Below, in pieces: positions 53,206 through 60,580 of a DNA stretch of 60,954 bases. Numbering within the stretch: the first letter of the stretch is position 1; each line of letters begins with the position of its first letter. The translations under genes were made by a program, and so were the position numbers. The DNA is from an uncultured Clostridia bacterium (GTDB lineage: Bacteria; Bacillota; Clostridia; Oscillospirales; Acutalibacteraceae): assembly GCA_946499275.1 (NCBI GenBank), contig CAMMRL010000011.1, positions 1 through 60,954 on the forward strand, read 5' to 3'. Under the pieces are notes generated by a model. That model was given only the letters and a program-made list of their open reading frames with translations, did no database searches and had not been told where the DNA came from.

Positions 53206-53982
53206 TTAGGAAATCTTGAGCTGGAGACGGAAACGGTCGGAAATCATGGCGATAAATTCGCTGTTTGTCGGCTTCCCGCGGCCGTTGTGGATGGTATACC
53301 CGAAATAAGAATTCAGAACATCCACATCGCCTCGATCCCAGGCCACTTCTATGGCGTGCCGGATCGCCCGTTCCACACGGGAGGAAGTCGTGCCGTGCTT
53401 TTTCGCAACGGCGGGATACAGGCGCTTTGTCACCGCATTGATAATGTCGTCGTCATTGATCGCCATGATAATCGCATCCCGCAGATATTGATATCCTTTA
53501 ATATGGGCTGGAACGCCGATTTGGTGGATAATCTCGGTAACGCGCATCTCCAGACTCCCGCCGGAACCCATTGCCGCCGGAGCGCGGTGGATAGGTTCGA
53601 TAATCGCCTTCCCGTTTAAGGACAGAATGCGTTCCGCCATCTCGTCCGCGTCAAAAGGTTTGAGAAAATAATAATCCGCACCGGCAAGCAGTGCTTCCCT
53701 TTCCAGATTGGGGTTATCAAAGCTGGACATGATCATAATCTGCGGTTTACGGGTAAGGTTCATCGCTTGGATGCCCCGCATCACACCAATCGCGTCTTGA
53801 TGTGGAAGGAAGAAATCCATAATTACCACATCCGGACGGCTTTGACTGATCTGATCCAGTACCTGACGTCCATCCTTGGCTGTTGTCTGCACTTCTAGTC
53901 CGTGAGAACGCATAACCGCCGCGCAAGGCTGGCCAAAGTGCTCGCTGTTGTCCGCCAGTAGTACTTTTACTTTTTTCTCCAT
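53206..53982 (-). CDS. spo0A: Sporulation master response regulator Spo0A
   Basis: 258 residues. The receiver domain (1-125) has the phosphoacceptor Asp about residue 56 in DVVIMDFFLP, switch residue in MIMSSFDN and Lys in YYFLKPFD. The effector domain (about 150-258) has MRVTEIIHQIGVPAHIKGYQ, TTSSRVERAIRHAIEVAW and GKPTNSEFIAMISD, the DNA-contacting helices. Oddity: the acidic pocket reads LADNSEHF where Bacillus Spo0A has ADDN, so one of the two Mg-binding acids is replaced by Asn. Phosphorylated Spo0A commits the cell to sporulation. It lies just downstream of spoIVB, the conserved pairing. Confidence 0.98.
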   Translation of the reverse strand: MEKKVKVLLADNSEHFGQPCAAVMRSHGLEVQTTAKDGRQVLDQISQSRPDVVIMDFFLPHQDAIGVMRGIQAMNLTRKPQIMIMSSFDNPNLEREALLAGADYYFLKPFDADEMAERILSLNGKAIIEPIHRAPAAMGSGGSLEMRVTEIIHQIGVPAHIKGYQYLRDAIIMAINDDDIINAVTKRLYPAVAKKHGTTSSRVERAIRHAIEVAWDRGDVDVLNSYFGYTIHNGRGKPTNSEFIAMISDRFRLQLKIS

Positions 53983-54028
53983 CTTTGATTGCCCCCAAAA
54001 TTTTTATCGCTTTTCTGGTTTTCATGGG

Positions 54029-54066
54029 GAAGCGTTTTCAAAGGAAAACTCCTCTGAAAACGCTTC
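54029..54066 (-). promoter_or_regulatory. Hairpin in the spo0A 5' leader
   Basis: GAAGCGTTTTCA (54029-54040) pairs perfectly with TGAAAACGCTTC (54055-54066). It lies between the predicted transcription start (about 54091) and the spo0A ATG. There is no T-run, so control of translation or RNA stability is more likely than termination. It could also be the 3' end of the spoIVB transcript. Confidence 0.5.
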
Positions 54067-54097
54067 TCTTCTCCATGTCTTCCCGAAGCACAACGAG

Positions 54098-54126
54098 ATT
54101 TTACCATATACTGGAAAATAATGCAA
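54098..54126 (-). promoter_or_regulatory. Vegetative-type promoter of spo0A
   Basis: Minus-strand TTGCAT (54121-54126), 17-bp spacer ending TGG, TAAAAT (54098-54103). No clear sigma-H element was recognised nearby. Confidence 0.65.
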
Positions 54127-54186
54127 TACCCTGGAAGAATTTTTTTGCGATTTGGGGGATAATAATTTGGAAAGAGCAAAAAAAAG

Positions 54187-55419
54187 CTACGCTGCCGGGT
54201 TTTGTTGTTGATTCGCTAAGTTATTCGCCGTTTTGAGCATGTTTTCCGCGAATATTGCAAACCCCTTGGTCGGTTCGTTAACAAACACATGGGTGACGGC
54301 ACCGACCAGCTTGCCGTCCTGCAAGATCGGGGAACCGCTCATCCCCTGCACGATCCCGCCGGTTTCAGACAAGAGCCGTTCATCGGTAATCACAATAACC
54401 ATATTGCGCGTAGGGGATGAATCGTTGTACTTTACCTGATCGATACGAATGTCGTAAAGCTGCGGCTCTGTCCCGTCAATGGTGGTGAGCATCTGTGCGT
54501 ATCCGGTTTTCACTTGCTGTTTCATCGCCACTGGCACCGGGTCACCCAGCACCGGCGAGTGGGAGAGCGTCCCGTAAATACCGGTTTCCCCATTGATCGT
54601 TAGGTTTCCCAGGGTTCCTTGCTCAAAACCGCCGCGCAGTTCGCCGGGATCACCGCTCTGGCCTTTCACTACCGAATAAATACGGGCCGGTACGATTTCA
54701 CCGGAAGCAATGGGGAGCACGTCACCCGTATCCACGTCGCATACAGCATGCCCTAATCCGGCGAACACGTCGCTGCCGGGGACATAAAACGACAAGGTAC
54801 CGATTCCTGCCGAGCTGTCGCGGACCCAAAGGCCCGCTTTCAGGCGGTTTTCACTCACGGATTTTTCACTGCGGAATTTCACATCGAAAACGATATTGTC
54901 CCGTCGGATATGAAAACTCATGGTTTTATCGCCTGCATTCTCAATCAATTCGGCCACCTGTTCAGTGGTGTTGACCGGCGTTCCATCGATTGATACCAAC
55001 ACGTCCCCGACTTTAATGCCGGCTGAACGTGCCGGGTTTTTGGGGCCAGAAGCGGTATCCACATCCGACATGCCGACAACGAGAACGCCGTCTGTAAACA
55101 TCTTGATCCCAAAGGGTGTCCCGCAAGGTATAACGGTAGTAGCATCCACAACATTTACAGCCACATCCTTAATTGGAAACAAACCGAACAGCTTCAGGGA
55201 TGCGGTATACGTGCTGCCTGGAGACAGCGACGCTACTGTTTCTGTTTCTTTATCGCCCTTTTGCGTGGACGCACTCACCGCGCCGTGAAGACGTAAAGTA
55301 CTCCCTGTCACTACACTGAATTGCTCAGGCATTGTATAACTTAGTGCGATAATCGCGGCAAAAAGGACGCCGCAGGCCGCGCTGAGCGTACCGCAGAAAC
55401 GGCGGATCCACTTATGCAC
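54187..55419 (-). CDS. spoIVB: SpoIVB signalling serine protease (S55)
   Basis: 410 residues. N-terminal membrane anchor (about 8-30), a PDZ domain near 110-200 (SAGIKVGDVLVSIDGTPVNT), and the S55 peptidase domain with catalytic Ser in GIVQGMSGSPILQDGK near residue 365; the His is likely in GLGHAVCDVD. In sporulation it is made in the forespore and cleaves SpoIVFA to start pro-sigma-K processing by SpoIVFB. Those partners appear at the left end of this window. The start is GTG 55419, with GGGG about 9 bases upstream. Confidence 0.96.
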   Translation of the reverse strand: MHKWIRRFCGTLSAACGVLFAAIIALSYTMPEQFSVVTGSTLRLHGAVSASTQKGDKETETVASLSPGSTYTASLKLFGLFPIKDVAVNVVDATTVIPCGTPFGIKMFTDGVLVVGMSDVDTASGPKNPARSAGIKVGDVLVSIDGTPVNTTEQVAELIENAGDKTMSFHIRRDNIVFDVKFRSEKSVSENRLKAGLWVRDSSAGIGTLSFYVPGSDVFAGLGHAVCDVDTGDVLPIASGEIVPARIYSVVKGQSGDPGELRGGFEQGTLGNLTINGETGIYGTLSHSPVLGDPVPVAMKQQVKTGYAQMLTTIDGTEPQLYDIRIDQVKYNDSSPTRNMVIVITDERLLSETGGIVQGMSGSPILQDGKLVGAVTHVFVNEPTKGFAIFAENMLKTANNLANQQQNPAA

Positions 55420-55543
55420 GGGCGGTTACCCCGGCCGGATTCCGGCCGCTGCGGAAAGGGGAAAACGCCGATCCCACGCCGTTTATCGTGTGCAAGCTCA
55501 AACGTATGATTGGCCTTTTCTTTATTTGACTATTTTTTGCCAT
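55412..55543 (-). CDS. Possible small ORF coupled to spoIVB
   Basis: 43 residues, basic, beginning MAKNSQIKKR. A strong GGGAGGG lies 10 bases before its ATG, and its TAA overlaps the spoIVB GTG (GTGCATAA). This arrangement would couple spoIVB translation to it. No family is recognised and it has no clear fold, so it may be only a translational leader or chance. Confidence 0.35.
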   Translation of the reverse strand: MAKNSQIKKRPIIRLSLHTINGVGSAFSPFRSGRNPAGVTARA

Positions 55544-55572
55544 TAAACCCATTCCCTCCCTTTCAAAATCTC

Positions 55573-55612
55573 GTAAAACAAGCCGGAACGGTTTCATTCC
55601 GACCTGTTTTAC
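55573..55612. terminator. Hairpin between yqxD and spoIVB
   Basis: 16-base arms (55573-55588 and 55597-55612; two mismatches that read as G-U pairs on the minus strand) with an 8-base loop. It probably ends the yqxD transcript. It lies upstream of the small ORF before spoIVB. Confidence 0.6.
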
Positions 55613-55644
55613 TCTTCCACCGGGCGGGAAAAGTATTTAACCAA

Positions 55645-55671
55645 GAAATATTTTTCAGCGGAAATATTTTT
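55645..55671. repeat. Tandem 11-bp direct repeat
   Basis: GAAATATTTTT occurs at 55645-55655 and 55661-55671, 16 bases apart, in the yqxD-spoIVB gap. It may be a regulator site or AT-rich chance. Confidence 0.4.
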
Positions 55672-55708
55672 GGAAGCATTTGGTTCTTTGTTTGTAGCCA
55701 AAAGATGA

Positions 55709-56167
55709 TCATCTGCCGCAGGTACTGGATAAATATGTTTCCAGTGCAAATGTAAAATTACGGTTCTGTTTCGCGGTTCGCTTTTTTGGCCCCTTTACAT
55801 GCCCTCCGCTTTTTCTTATTTTCTGCGCGGTATAACGGGAATAAAGCATCGCGTCAATCGTATCCTCATTGTAGGCGCGTCCATCTTGGTTGAGGACATA
55901 CGCCCGCCGGGAAAGACACATTGCCGCTAACCCGTAATCCTGTGTTACGGCTATATCTCCCGGCTGGATCCGATTTACCAAAGCGTAATCTGCACTGTCC
56001 GATCCCTGCGATACAGTAATCACTTCTACTCCATCCCGCTTTTCTTTTTCAAAATTATGGGCGGTATCGCATACGATTACAACAGGCACCTGATAGCGTG
56101 TTGCCATATCTACAGCTATTTTTACCACCGGACAGCCGTCCGCATCAATCCAAATTTTCGTATTCAC
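55709..56167 (-). CDS. YaiI/YqxD family protein (UPF0178)
   Basis: 152 residues. KIWIDADGCPVVK opens the NYN/PIN-like fold of the family; GSDSADYALVNRI, AVTQDYGLAAMCLSR and the C-terminal basic GGHVKGPKKRT are conserved. Several acidic residues are placed as in PIN nucleases, but activity is not established. GTG 56167 (MNTKIW) is preferred; an ATG at 56221 lies inside the upstream terminator hairpin. In either case the ribosome binding site is weak. Confidence 0.9.
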   Translation of the reverse strand: MNTKIWIDADGCPVVKIAVDMATRYQVPVVIVCDTAHNFEKEKRDGVEVITVSQGSDSADYALVNRIQPGDIAVTQDYGLAAMCLSRRAYVLNQDGRAYNEDTIDAMLYSRYTAQKIRKSGGHVKGPKKRTAKQNRNFTFALETYLSSTCGR

Positions 56168-56212
56168 CGTCTCATTTCCGCGTTGTTTGCTGGTATTTTT
56201 TTGATGAAACAA

Positions 56213-56247
56213 ATGCCGCAAAATACGCTTAGCGTATTTTGCGGCAT
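56213..56247 (-). terminator. Intrinsic terminator after secF
   Basis: A perfect 16-bp stem (56213-56228 with 56232-56247) and TTA loop directly after the secF stop. On the minus strand a T-rich stretch follows. Confidence 0.85.
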
Positions 56248-56250
56248 GGA

Positions 56251-57207
56251 TTATGCCTTTACTTTTTTTATTTTGCCATTTTTATCCGCCTTATTCGCAC
56301 CCTTGCGTTCCTTCCAGACAACCCATAGAGGACCGGCGATAAAGGTGGAGGAATAAAAGCCCGATACTACGCCGACCATCATCGGAAGAGCGAAGCTGAC
56401 AATCGAGCTCAGGTTGTTGGCCAATGCCAGAATAGCCACCACAGCGATAGCAATGAAAGTACACAAGCTGGTGTTGACCGAACGGGTCATCGACTGATTG
56501 ATACTCTTGTTCACAATCTCGCCAATGGACATATCACTGCTCATAATCCGGCGATTCTCCCGCACACGGTCATATATAACGATCGTAGCATTGAGCGAAT
56601 AACCGAGGATAGATAATACTACCGCTACAAAATTGTCGTCCAGTGGAATACGGAAGATTACAAACACAAAATATGCGACCAACACGTCATGCAACAACGC
56701 CACCAACGACATCACACCGGCTGATAAACCGCCGATTTTGCGGAAACGAAACGCTACATAAATCAGCAGAAAGGCCGAAGCCAAGGCAATGGCCACCAGG
56801 CATTTTGCAAAAAACGATTGTCCCATAGAGGGAGGAAGGGATGTAGATTTGGTATTTACAAAATTGCTATCCGGGTATTTTTCCAACAATGCCGCATCTA
56901 ATGCTTCCTGTTCTTCCATCGAAATAGCTTCGGTCATTGTCAGATCAAAACCACGCTTATTACCGGTGGAAGAGAAAGTCAGTTCAAAATTATTGTTGAC
57001 CTGACTGTCAATCAGGTTTTTCAATTCATTCTGATCAAGATTCCCTTCATAGGAATACTGGATCAACGTACCGCCTTTAAAAGAGATATCCAGTTCTACG
57101 CCAAAAATGATGTTGAATAGGATTCCGACAGCCATAATAGCAATTGAGACGGCAAAGAAAATTTTCTTTTTGCCAACGATATTCAACTCTCGTCTTTCCT
57201 TACTCAT
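56251..57207 (-). CDS. secF: Protein translocase subunit SecF
   Basis: 318 residues with six membrane segments. One outer loop lies between the first two segments (DISFKGGTLIQYS, then KYPDSNFVNTKSTSLPP). The core motif SLNATIVIYDRVRENRR and STSLCT-like region are conserved; the C-terminus is basic. With SecD it uses the proton motive force to help protein export. It overlaps secD by 4 bp. Confidence 0.97.
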   Translation of the reverse strand: MSKERRELNIVGKKKIFFAVSIAIMAVGILFNIIFGVELDISFKGGTLIQYSYEGNLDQNELKNLIDSQVNNNFELTFSSTGNKRGFDLTMTEAISMEEQEALDAALLEKYPDSNFVNTKSTSLPPSMGQSFFAKCLVAIALASAFLLIYVAFRFRKIGGLSAGVMSLVALLHDVLVAYFVFVIFRIPLDDNFVAVVLSILGYSLNATIVIYDRVRENRRIMSSDMSIGEIVNKSINQSMTRSVNTSLCTFIAIAVVAILALANNLSSIVSFALPMMVGVVSGFYSSTFIAGPLWVVWKERKGANKADKNGKIKKVKA

Positions 57208-58649
57208 GCCCGATCACCTCCCAGCAGCCAGGGCTTACGCAGGAACTTAAACCGGGTTATGGACTTCAGCATGAGACGGGAAGCCGTTACCCCCATAATA
57301 AAGTTGAAGATAATACCCACCAACAGTGTATAACCAAACGAATAAATAGCCCCGGTGGTGGATGCGGGGAACATAAACAAGAAGGGCTTGAGAATGGTTG
57401 CCCACAGGCCGGACGGCGGTCCGAATACGCCCATCAAAACGATCGCCACGATGATATTGGTTACGTTTCCATCGAAAATCGCCCAGAAGGAACTGTCATA
57501 ACCGCGGGAAATCGCGCCGTCGATTGTCCTGCCCGCACGGATTTCTTCCTTGATGCGCTCCGCAGTAATAACGTTGGCGTCAACGCCCATACCGATAGAT
57601 AAGATAATGCCCGCAATACCAGGCAACGTCAGCGTAAAGCTTTGGAGGAATCCAAAATACCCAGACACGCCGGCGATCATCCCGGCAACCTGCCCAAACA
57701 GGGCGATCACCGCAATAAAGCCCGGCAGACGGTAATACAGGATAAGGAACACGGAAATTATCGCCAAGGCAATCCCGCCAGCAAGCACCATAATCTCAAG
57801 CGATTTATCTCCCAAGGTTGGATCGATTACGCCGTTGCTCTTTACCTCGATGCTGAAAGGAAGGGCGCCTGAATTGATCAGGTTAGCCAGGTCACTGGCT
57901 TCGGAAAAATCTGCAAAGCCGCCGGAAATAACCGCTTCGCCGTTGCTGATCTCCTCATTCACACTGGGGTTGGAGATCATCTGGTTATCCAGCCAGATAG
58001 AAATGGTGCCGTTATTTGCCGCCTGTTCTTTCGTGGCGGCGGCAAACTTATCTTTCCCTTCGGGATTGAGTTTAAGCTGCACGACCGGGATACTTTGGTT
58101 ATTGCTGTTGTCATACCCGGCAGTTGCGGAATCCACATCCTCGCCCGTCAAGATAACCTCACCGGTCGGCACTTTGATCTCGTTTCCGTTCTCATCCAGT
58201 ACAGGATTGCCCTCTTCGTCCTTTTTGGTTTCGGTTTCGGAACCCATACGGAATTCCAACATAGCCGTTTTGCCGAGTTCCTCAATCGCCGCGTTCGGAT
58301 CAAAATCCTGCTCGTCATTTTTCCATGGGAAACGGACGATGACCTGATTGTTGGTCGTATCCGAATAGATCTCATAGTCGGTGATATTATTCAGCACCAG
58401 GCGCTGAGCAATCACGTCCCGCACGGTATCTACTTCTTTCGCGGTAATGCCCTCTGCCGAACCGACCGGACCAAATGTAACGTCGATACCGCCCCGAATG
58501 TCGGTACCGAAACGGATATCCGAGGCGCCCCGGATATAGGTGTCGCGCCTGTCACCATACTGTCCATACACACCGAAAACGGCGGTAATACACAGCGCGA
58601 TGATCAACAGTGCAACGATGAAGAATACGGGTTTTGCTGTTCGCTTCAT
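57204..58649 (-). CDS. secD: Protein translocase subunit SecD
   Basis: 481 residues with six membrane segments and a large outer domain at about 45-300. Visible motifs: FGTDIRGGIDVTFGP, ISGGFADFSEASDLANLINSGALP, and MGVDANVITAERIKEEIRAG. The start ATG 58649 has GGAGG 8 bases upstream; the frame is open to 58940 but that stretch spans the promoter. It works with the general Sec pathway, whose products the signal peptidases at 6.4-8.2 kb process. Confidence 0.97.
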   Translation of the reverse strand: MKRTAKPVFFIVALLIIALCITAVFGVYGQYGDRRDTYIRGASDIRFGTDIRGGIDVTFGPVGSAEGITAKEVDTVRDVIAQRLVLNNITDYEIYSDTTNNQVIVRFPWKNDEQDFDPNAAIEELGKTAMLEFRMGSETETKKDEEGNPVLDENGNEIKVPTGEVILTGEDVDSATAGYDNSNNQSIPVVQLKLNPEGKDKFAAATKEQAANNGTISIWLDNQMISNPSVNEEISNGEAVISGGFADFSEASDLANLINSGALPFSIEVKSNGVIDPTLGDKSLEIMVLAGGIALAIISVFLILYYRLPGFIAVIALFGQVAGMIAGVSGYFGFLQSFTLTLPGIAGIILSIGMGVDANVITAERIKEEIRAGRTIDGAISRGYDSSFWAIFDGNVTNIIVAIVLMGVFGPPSGLWATILKPFLFMFPASTTGAIYSFGYTLLVGIIFNFIMGVTASRLMLKSITRFKFLRKPWLLGGDRA

Positions 58650-58678
58650 CGGCTTGTCCTCCACTTGCTTACTTTTGA

Positions 58679-58733
58679 GCGAGGGGTTTGGAAAGCAGCC
58701 CTCGCCGCAGACAGCGGAATTTCCTGTCGCGGC
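58679..58733 (-). promoter_or_regulatory. Paired hairpins in the secD leader
   Basis: GCGAGGG (58679-58685) pairs with CCCTCGC (58699-58705), and GCCGCAGACAG (58704-58714) pairs with CTGTCGCGGC (58724-58733) with one bulge. The two hairpins share two bases. They sit within a 138-base leader before secD. No known riboswitch class was recognised. Confidence 0.45.
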
Positions 58734-58793
58734 CCTTCCGCTCTTCCACGTTTCCAGCCTTTTTCCTTTAAACATCCGCTCACAATAGATACT

Positions 58794-58822
58794 ATTATAT
58801 AAGTTATGGATATAAAAGTCAA
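58794..58822 (-). promoter_or_regulatory. Strong sigma-A promoter of secDF
   Basis: Minus-strand TTGACT (58817-58822), 17-bp spacer, perfect TATAAT (58794-58799). Confidence 0.85.
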
Positions 58823-58913
58823 TAATCGCCTGCGAATTATGAATGCCTTTATGAAATTTCCTTAAAAATCGTCCGATATTCTTGTCCTGCTTGTCCCAGA
58901 ATCTGTCAAAGCG

Positions 58914-58960
58914 GACAAGAAAAGCGTTCCCGGATTCCATTCGGGAACGCTTTTCTTGTC
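58914..58960 (-). terminator. Terminator after the aminotransferase gene
   Basis: A perfect 19-bp stem (58914-58932 with 58942-58960). The T-rich stretch is partly in the stem. Confidence 0.8.
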
Positions 58961-58970
58961 GTTCATCTGT

Positions 58971-60248
58971 TTATTCCGCCAGCAGCTTTTCAATGGCGGC
59001 CAATTCTGCGCAGACGCAGAACAAATCGATCGCCACCTTTAACTCGTCAATCGGCGGGAAAGTTGGAGCAATGCGGATGTTCCGGTCGCGAGGGTCGTTG
59101 CCATACGGGTAGGTTGCGCCGGCACCCGTCATCACCACGCCCGCCTCTTTGAGCAGACGGACAGTTTCCTTAGCGCAGCCGTCCATAAGGTTCACGCTGA
59201 CAAAATACCCGCCGCGGGGGCTGTTCCACTCGGCGATCCCTTTCCCGCCGAGATGCTGTTCCAGCGCGTCCAGCACCGTCTGGAACTTCGGGCGAAGGAT
59301 GGCCGCGTGCAGCTTCATGTGCTCTCGGACACCGTTCGCATCCCCAAAATAGCGGACATGGCGGAGCATGTTCAGCTTATCGTAACCAATGGTCTGGAAA
59401 TTCATCCGCCGTTTCACATCCGCAACCGTGGCCGGGCTGCCCGCCATCACGGCAATGCCGGAACCGGGAAAACTGACCTTAGAGGTGGAAGCAAAAATCA
59501 CTACGCGGTCTTCCGTGCCGCATTTCACTGCTTCATCGTACAGATTGAGCAGCGTGTCCGGCATATCGGTCAGGTGGTGCAGGCAGTACGCGTTATCCCA
59601 CATAATGCGGAAATCCGGCGCGGCGGTTTTCATCGAAGCGAAGCGGCGCACCGTTTCATCCGAATAAGTGATACCGTCGGGATTGGAGTACATTGGAACG
59701 CACCAGATTCCCTTCACCGCCGGATCCGCGGCATACCGTTCCACTGCGTCCATATCCGGGCCACCCGGCGTCATATCGACCGGGATCAGCTCAAAGCCAA
59801 AATACTCCGTCACTCCAAAATGCCGGTCATATCCCGGGGACGGGCAAAGGAATTTGAGTTTTTCCTCCTTGCACCAGGGTTTGCCGCCGTTTACCCCATG
59901 CGCGTAGGCCATCGCTATGTAATCGAACATCATATTCAAGCTGGAATTGCCGCCGACGATCACTTGGGAGGGGTCTACCTCCAGGATGTCCGCAAACATT
60001 GCCTTTGCTTCCGGAATGCCGTCCAGCAGGCCGTAATTCCGCGTGTCCACGCCGTCAGCGGTTTTGTATCCGTCGCGGGCGTTCACACAGTCCAGCAGGC
60101 CGAGGGTCAAATCCAGCTGTTCGGGGCCGGGCTTGCCGCGGGACATATCCAGTTTCAACCCCTGCGCCCTGGTTTCCTCGTACTGGGAGCGAAGCTCCGC
60201 CGCACGTGCCGACAACCGTTCTTTCGGCCAGTCTTTCAACGCTTCCAT
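58971..60248 (-). CDS. Aspartate aminotransferase-like enzyme, subgroup 1c
   Basis: 425 residues, fold-type I PLP enzyme of the DUF-like 1c subgroup. LDMSRGKPGPEQLDL opens it, GGNSSLNMMFDYIAMAYA binds the PLP phosphate, PMYSNPDGITYS, IMWDNAYCLHHL hold the PLP-stacking residues, and FASTSKVSFPGSG carries the PLP lysine near residue 270. The C-terminal RGGYFVSVNLMDG and NIRIAPTFPP bind the substrate carboxylate. Its likely reaction is aspartate-oxoglutarate transamination. No strong ribosome binding site precedes ATG 60248. Confidence 0.9.
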   Translation of the reverse strand: MEALKDWPKERLSARAAELRSQYEETRAQGLKLDMSRGKPGPEQLDLTLGLLDCVNARDGYKTADGVDTRNYGLLDGIPEAKAMFADILEVDPSQVIVGGNSSLNMMFDYIAMAYAHGVNGGKPWCKEEKLKFLCPSPGYDRHFGVTEYFGFELIPVDMTPGGPDMDAVERYAADPAVKGIWCVPMYSNPDGITYSDETVRRFASMKTAAPDFRIMWDNAYCLHHLTDMPDTLLNLYDEAVKCGTEDRVVIFASTSKVSFPGSGIAVMAGSPATVADVKRRMNFQTIGYDKLNMLRHVRYFGDANGVREHMKLHAAILRPKFQTVLDALEQHLGGKGIAEWNSPRGGYFVSVNLMDGCAKETVRLLKEAGVVMTGAGATYPYGNDPRDRNIRIAPTFPPIDELKVAIDLFCVCAELAAIEKLLAE

Positions 60249-60335
60249 GAAATGATGACACTACCTTTCTCGTGGGACGTGCAATTCCTTGTCCCGCAAA
60301 AACTGCAATACAGTTTAAAATCTCTTCATAATTCT

Positions 60336-60364
60336 AGTATATGCGTCACTGTTTTGCAAGTTAA
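60336..60364 (-). promoter_or_regulatory. Promoter of the aminotransferase gene
   Basis: Minus-strand TTAACT (60359-60364), 17-bp spacer, TATACT (60336-60341). Confidence 0.6.
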
Positions 60365-60527
60365 TTTTCATTGTCCTGCAAATTTTGTTAAAACGCACGG
60401 ATTCTGCCCGGGAAGCCGCGGAAACGGGGGCATTTTGCCGGATAAGTGAGAGGATTTCCAAAATCAGTCGATTCTTCAAAGACTTTTTCATTGAAAAAAA
60501 GCCGCCTTACGTCTGGTAACCCGGCCC

Positions 60528-60568
60528 AAAAAGGCGCCGCACCGGTAACCCGGCGCGGCGGCGCTTTT
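60528..60568 (-). terminator. Intrinsic terminator of asnS
   Basis: On the minus strand, GCGCCGC and a nested GCGCCGG arm pair with CCGGTGC and GCGGCGC, followed by TTTTT. Confidence 0.85.
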
Positions 60569-60580
60569 ATTCATGAAAAC

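Larger units (their letters stand above)
60249..60580. other. Intergenic region between asnS and the aminotransferase gene
   Basis: 332 bases holding the promoter at 60336-60364, the asnS terminator at 60528-60568 and a short GGGAC/GTCCC hairpin in the aminotransferase leader. No small gene is evident. Confidence 0.6.

Noticed and set aside
53006-53209. Small plus-strand ORF of 67 codons before spo0A
   Set aside because: No ribosome binding site, overlaps the long hairpin at 53111-53155 and has no recognisable features.
58650-58940. 97-codon N-terminal extension of SecD
   Set aside because: It spans the secDF promoter and leader hairpins, and the ATG at 58649 has GGAGG at good spacing.
59253-60449. 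Plus-strand ORF of 398 codons opposite the aminotransferase gene
   Set aside because: Antisense to a well-supported PLP enzyme, His/Arg-rich, no motif, no start signal.
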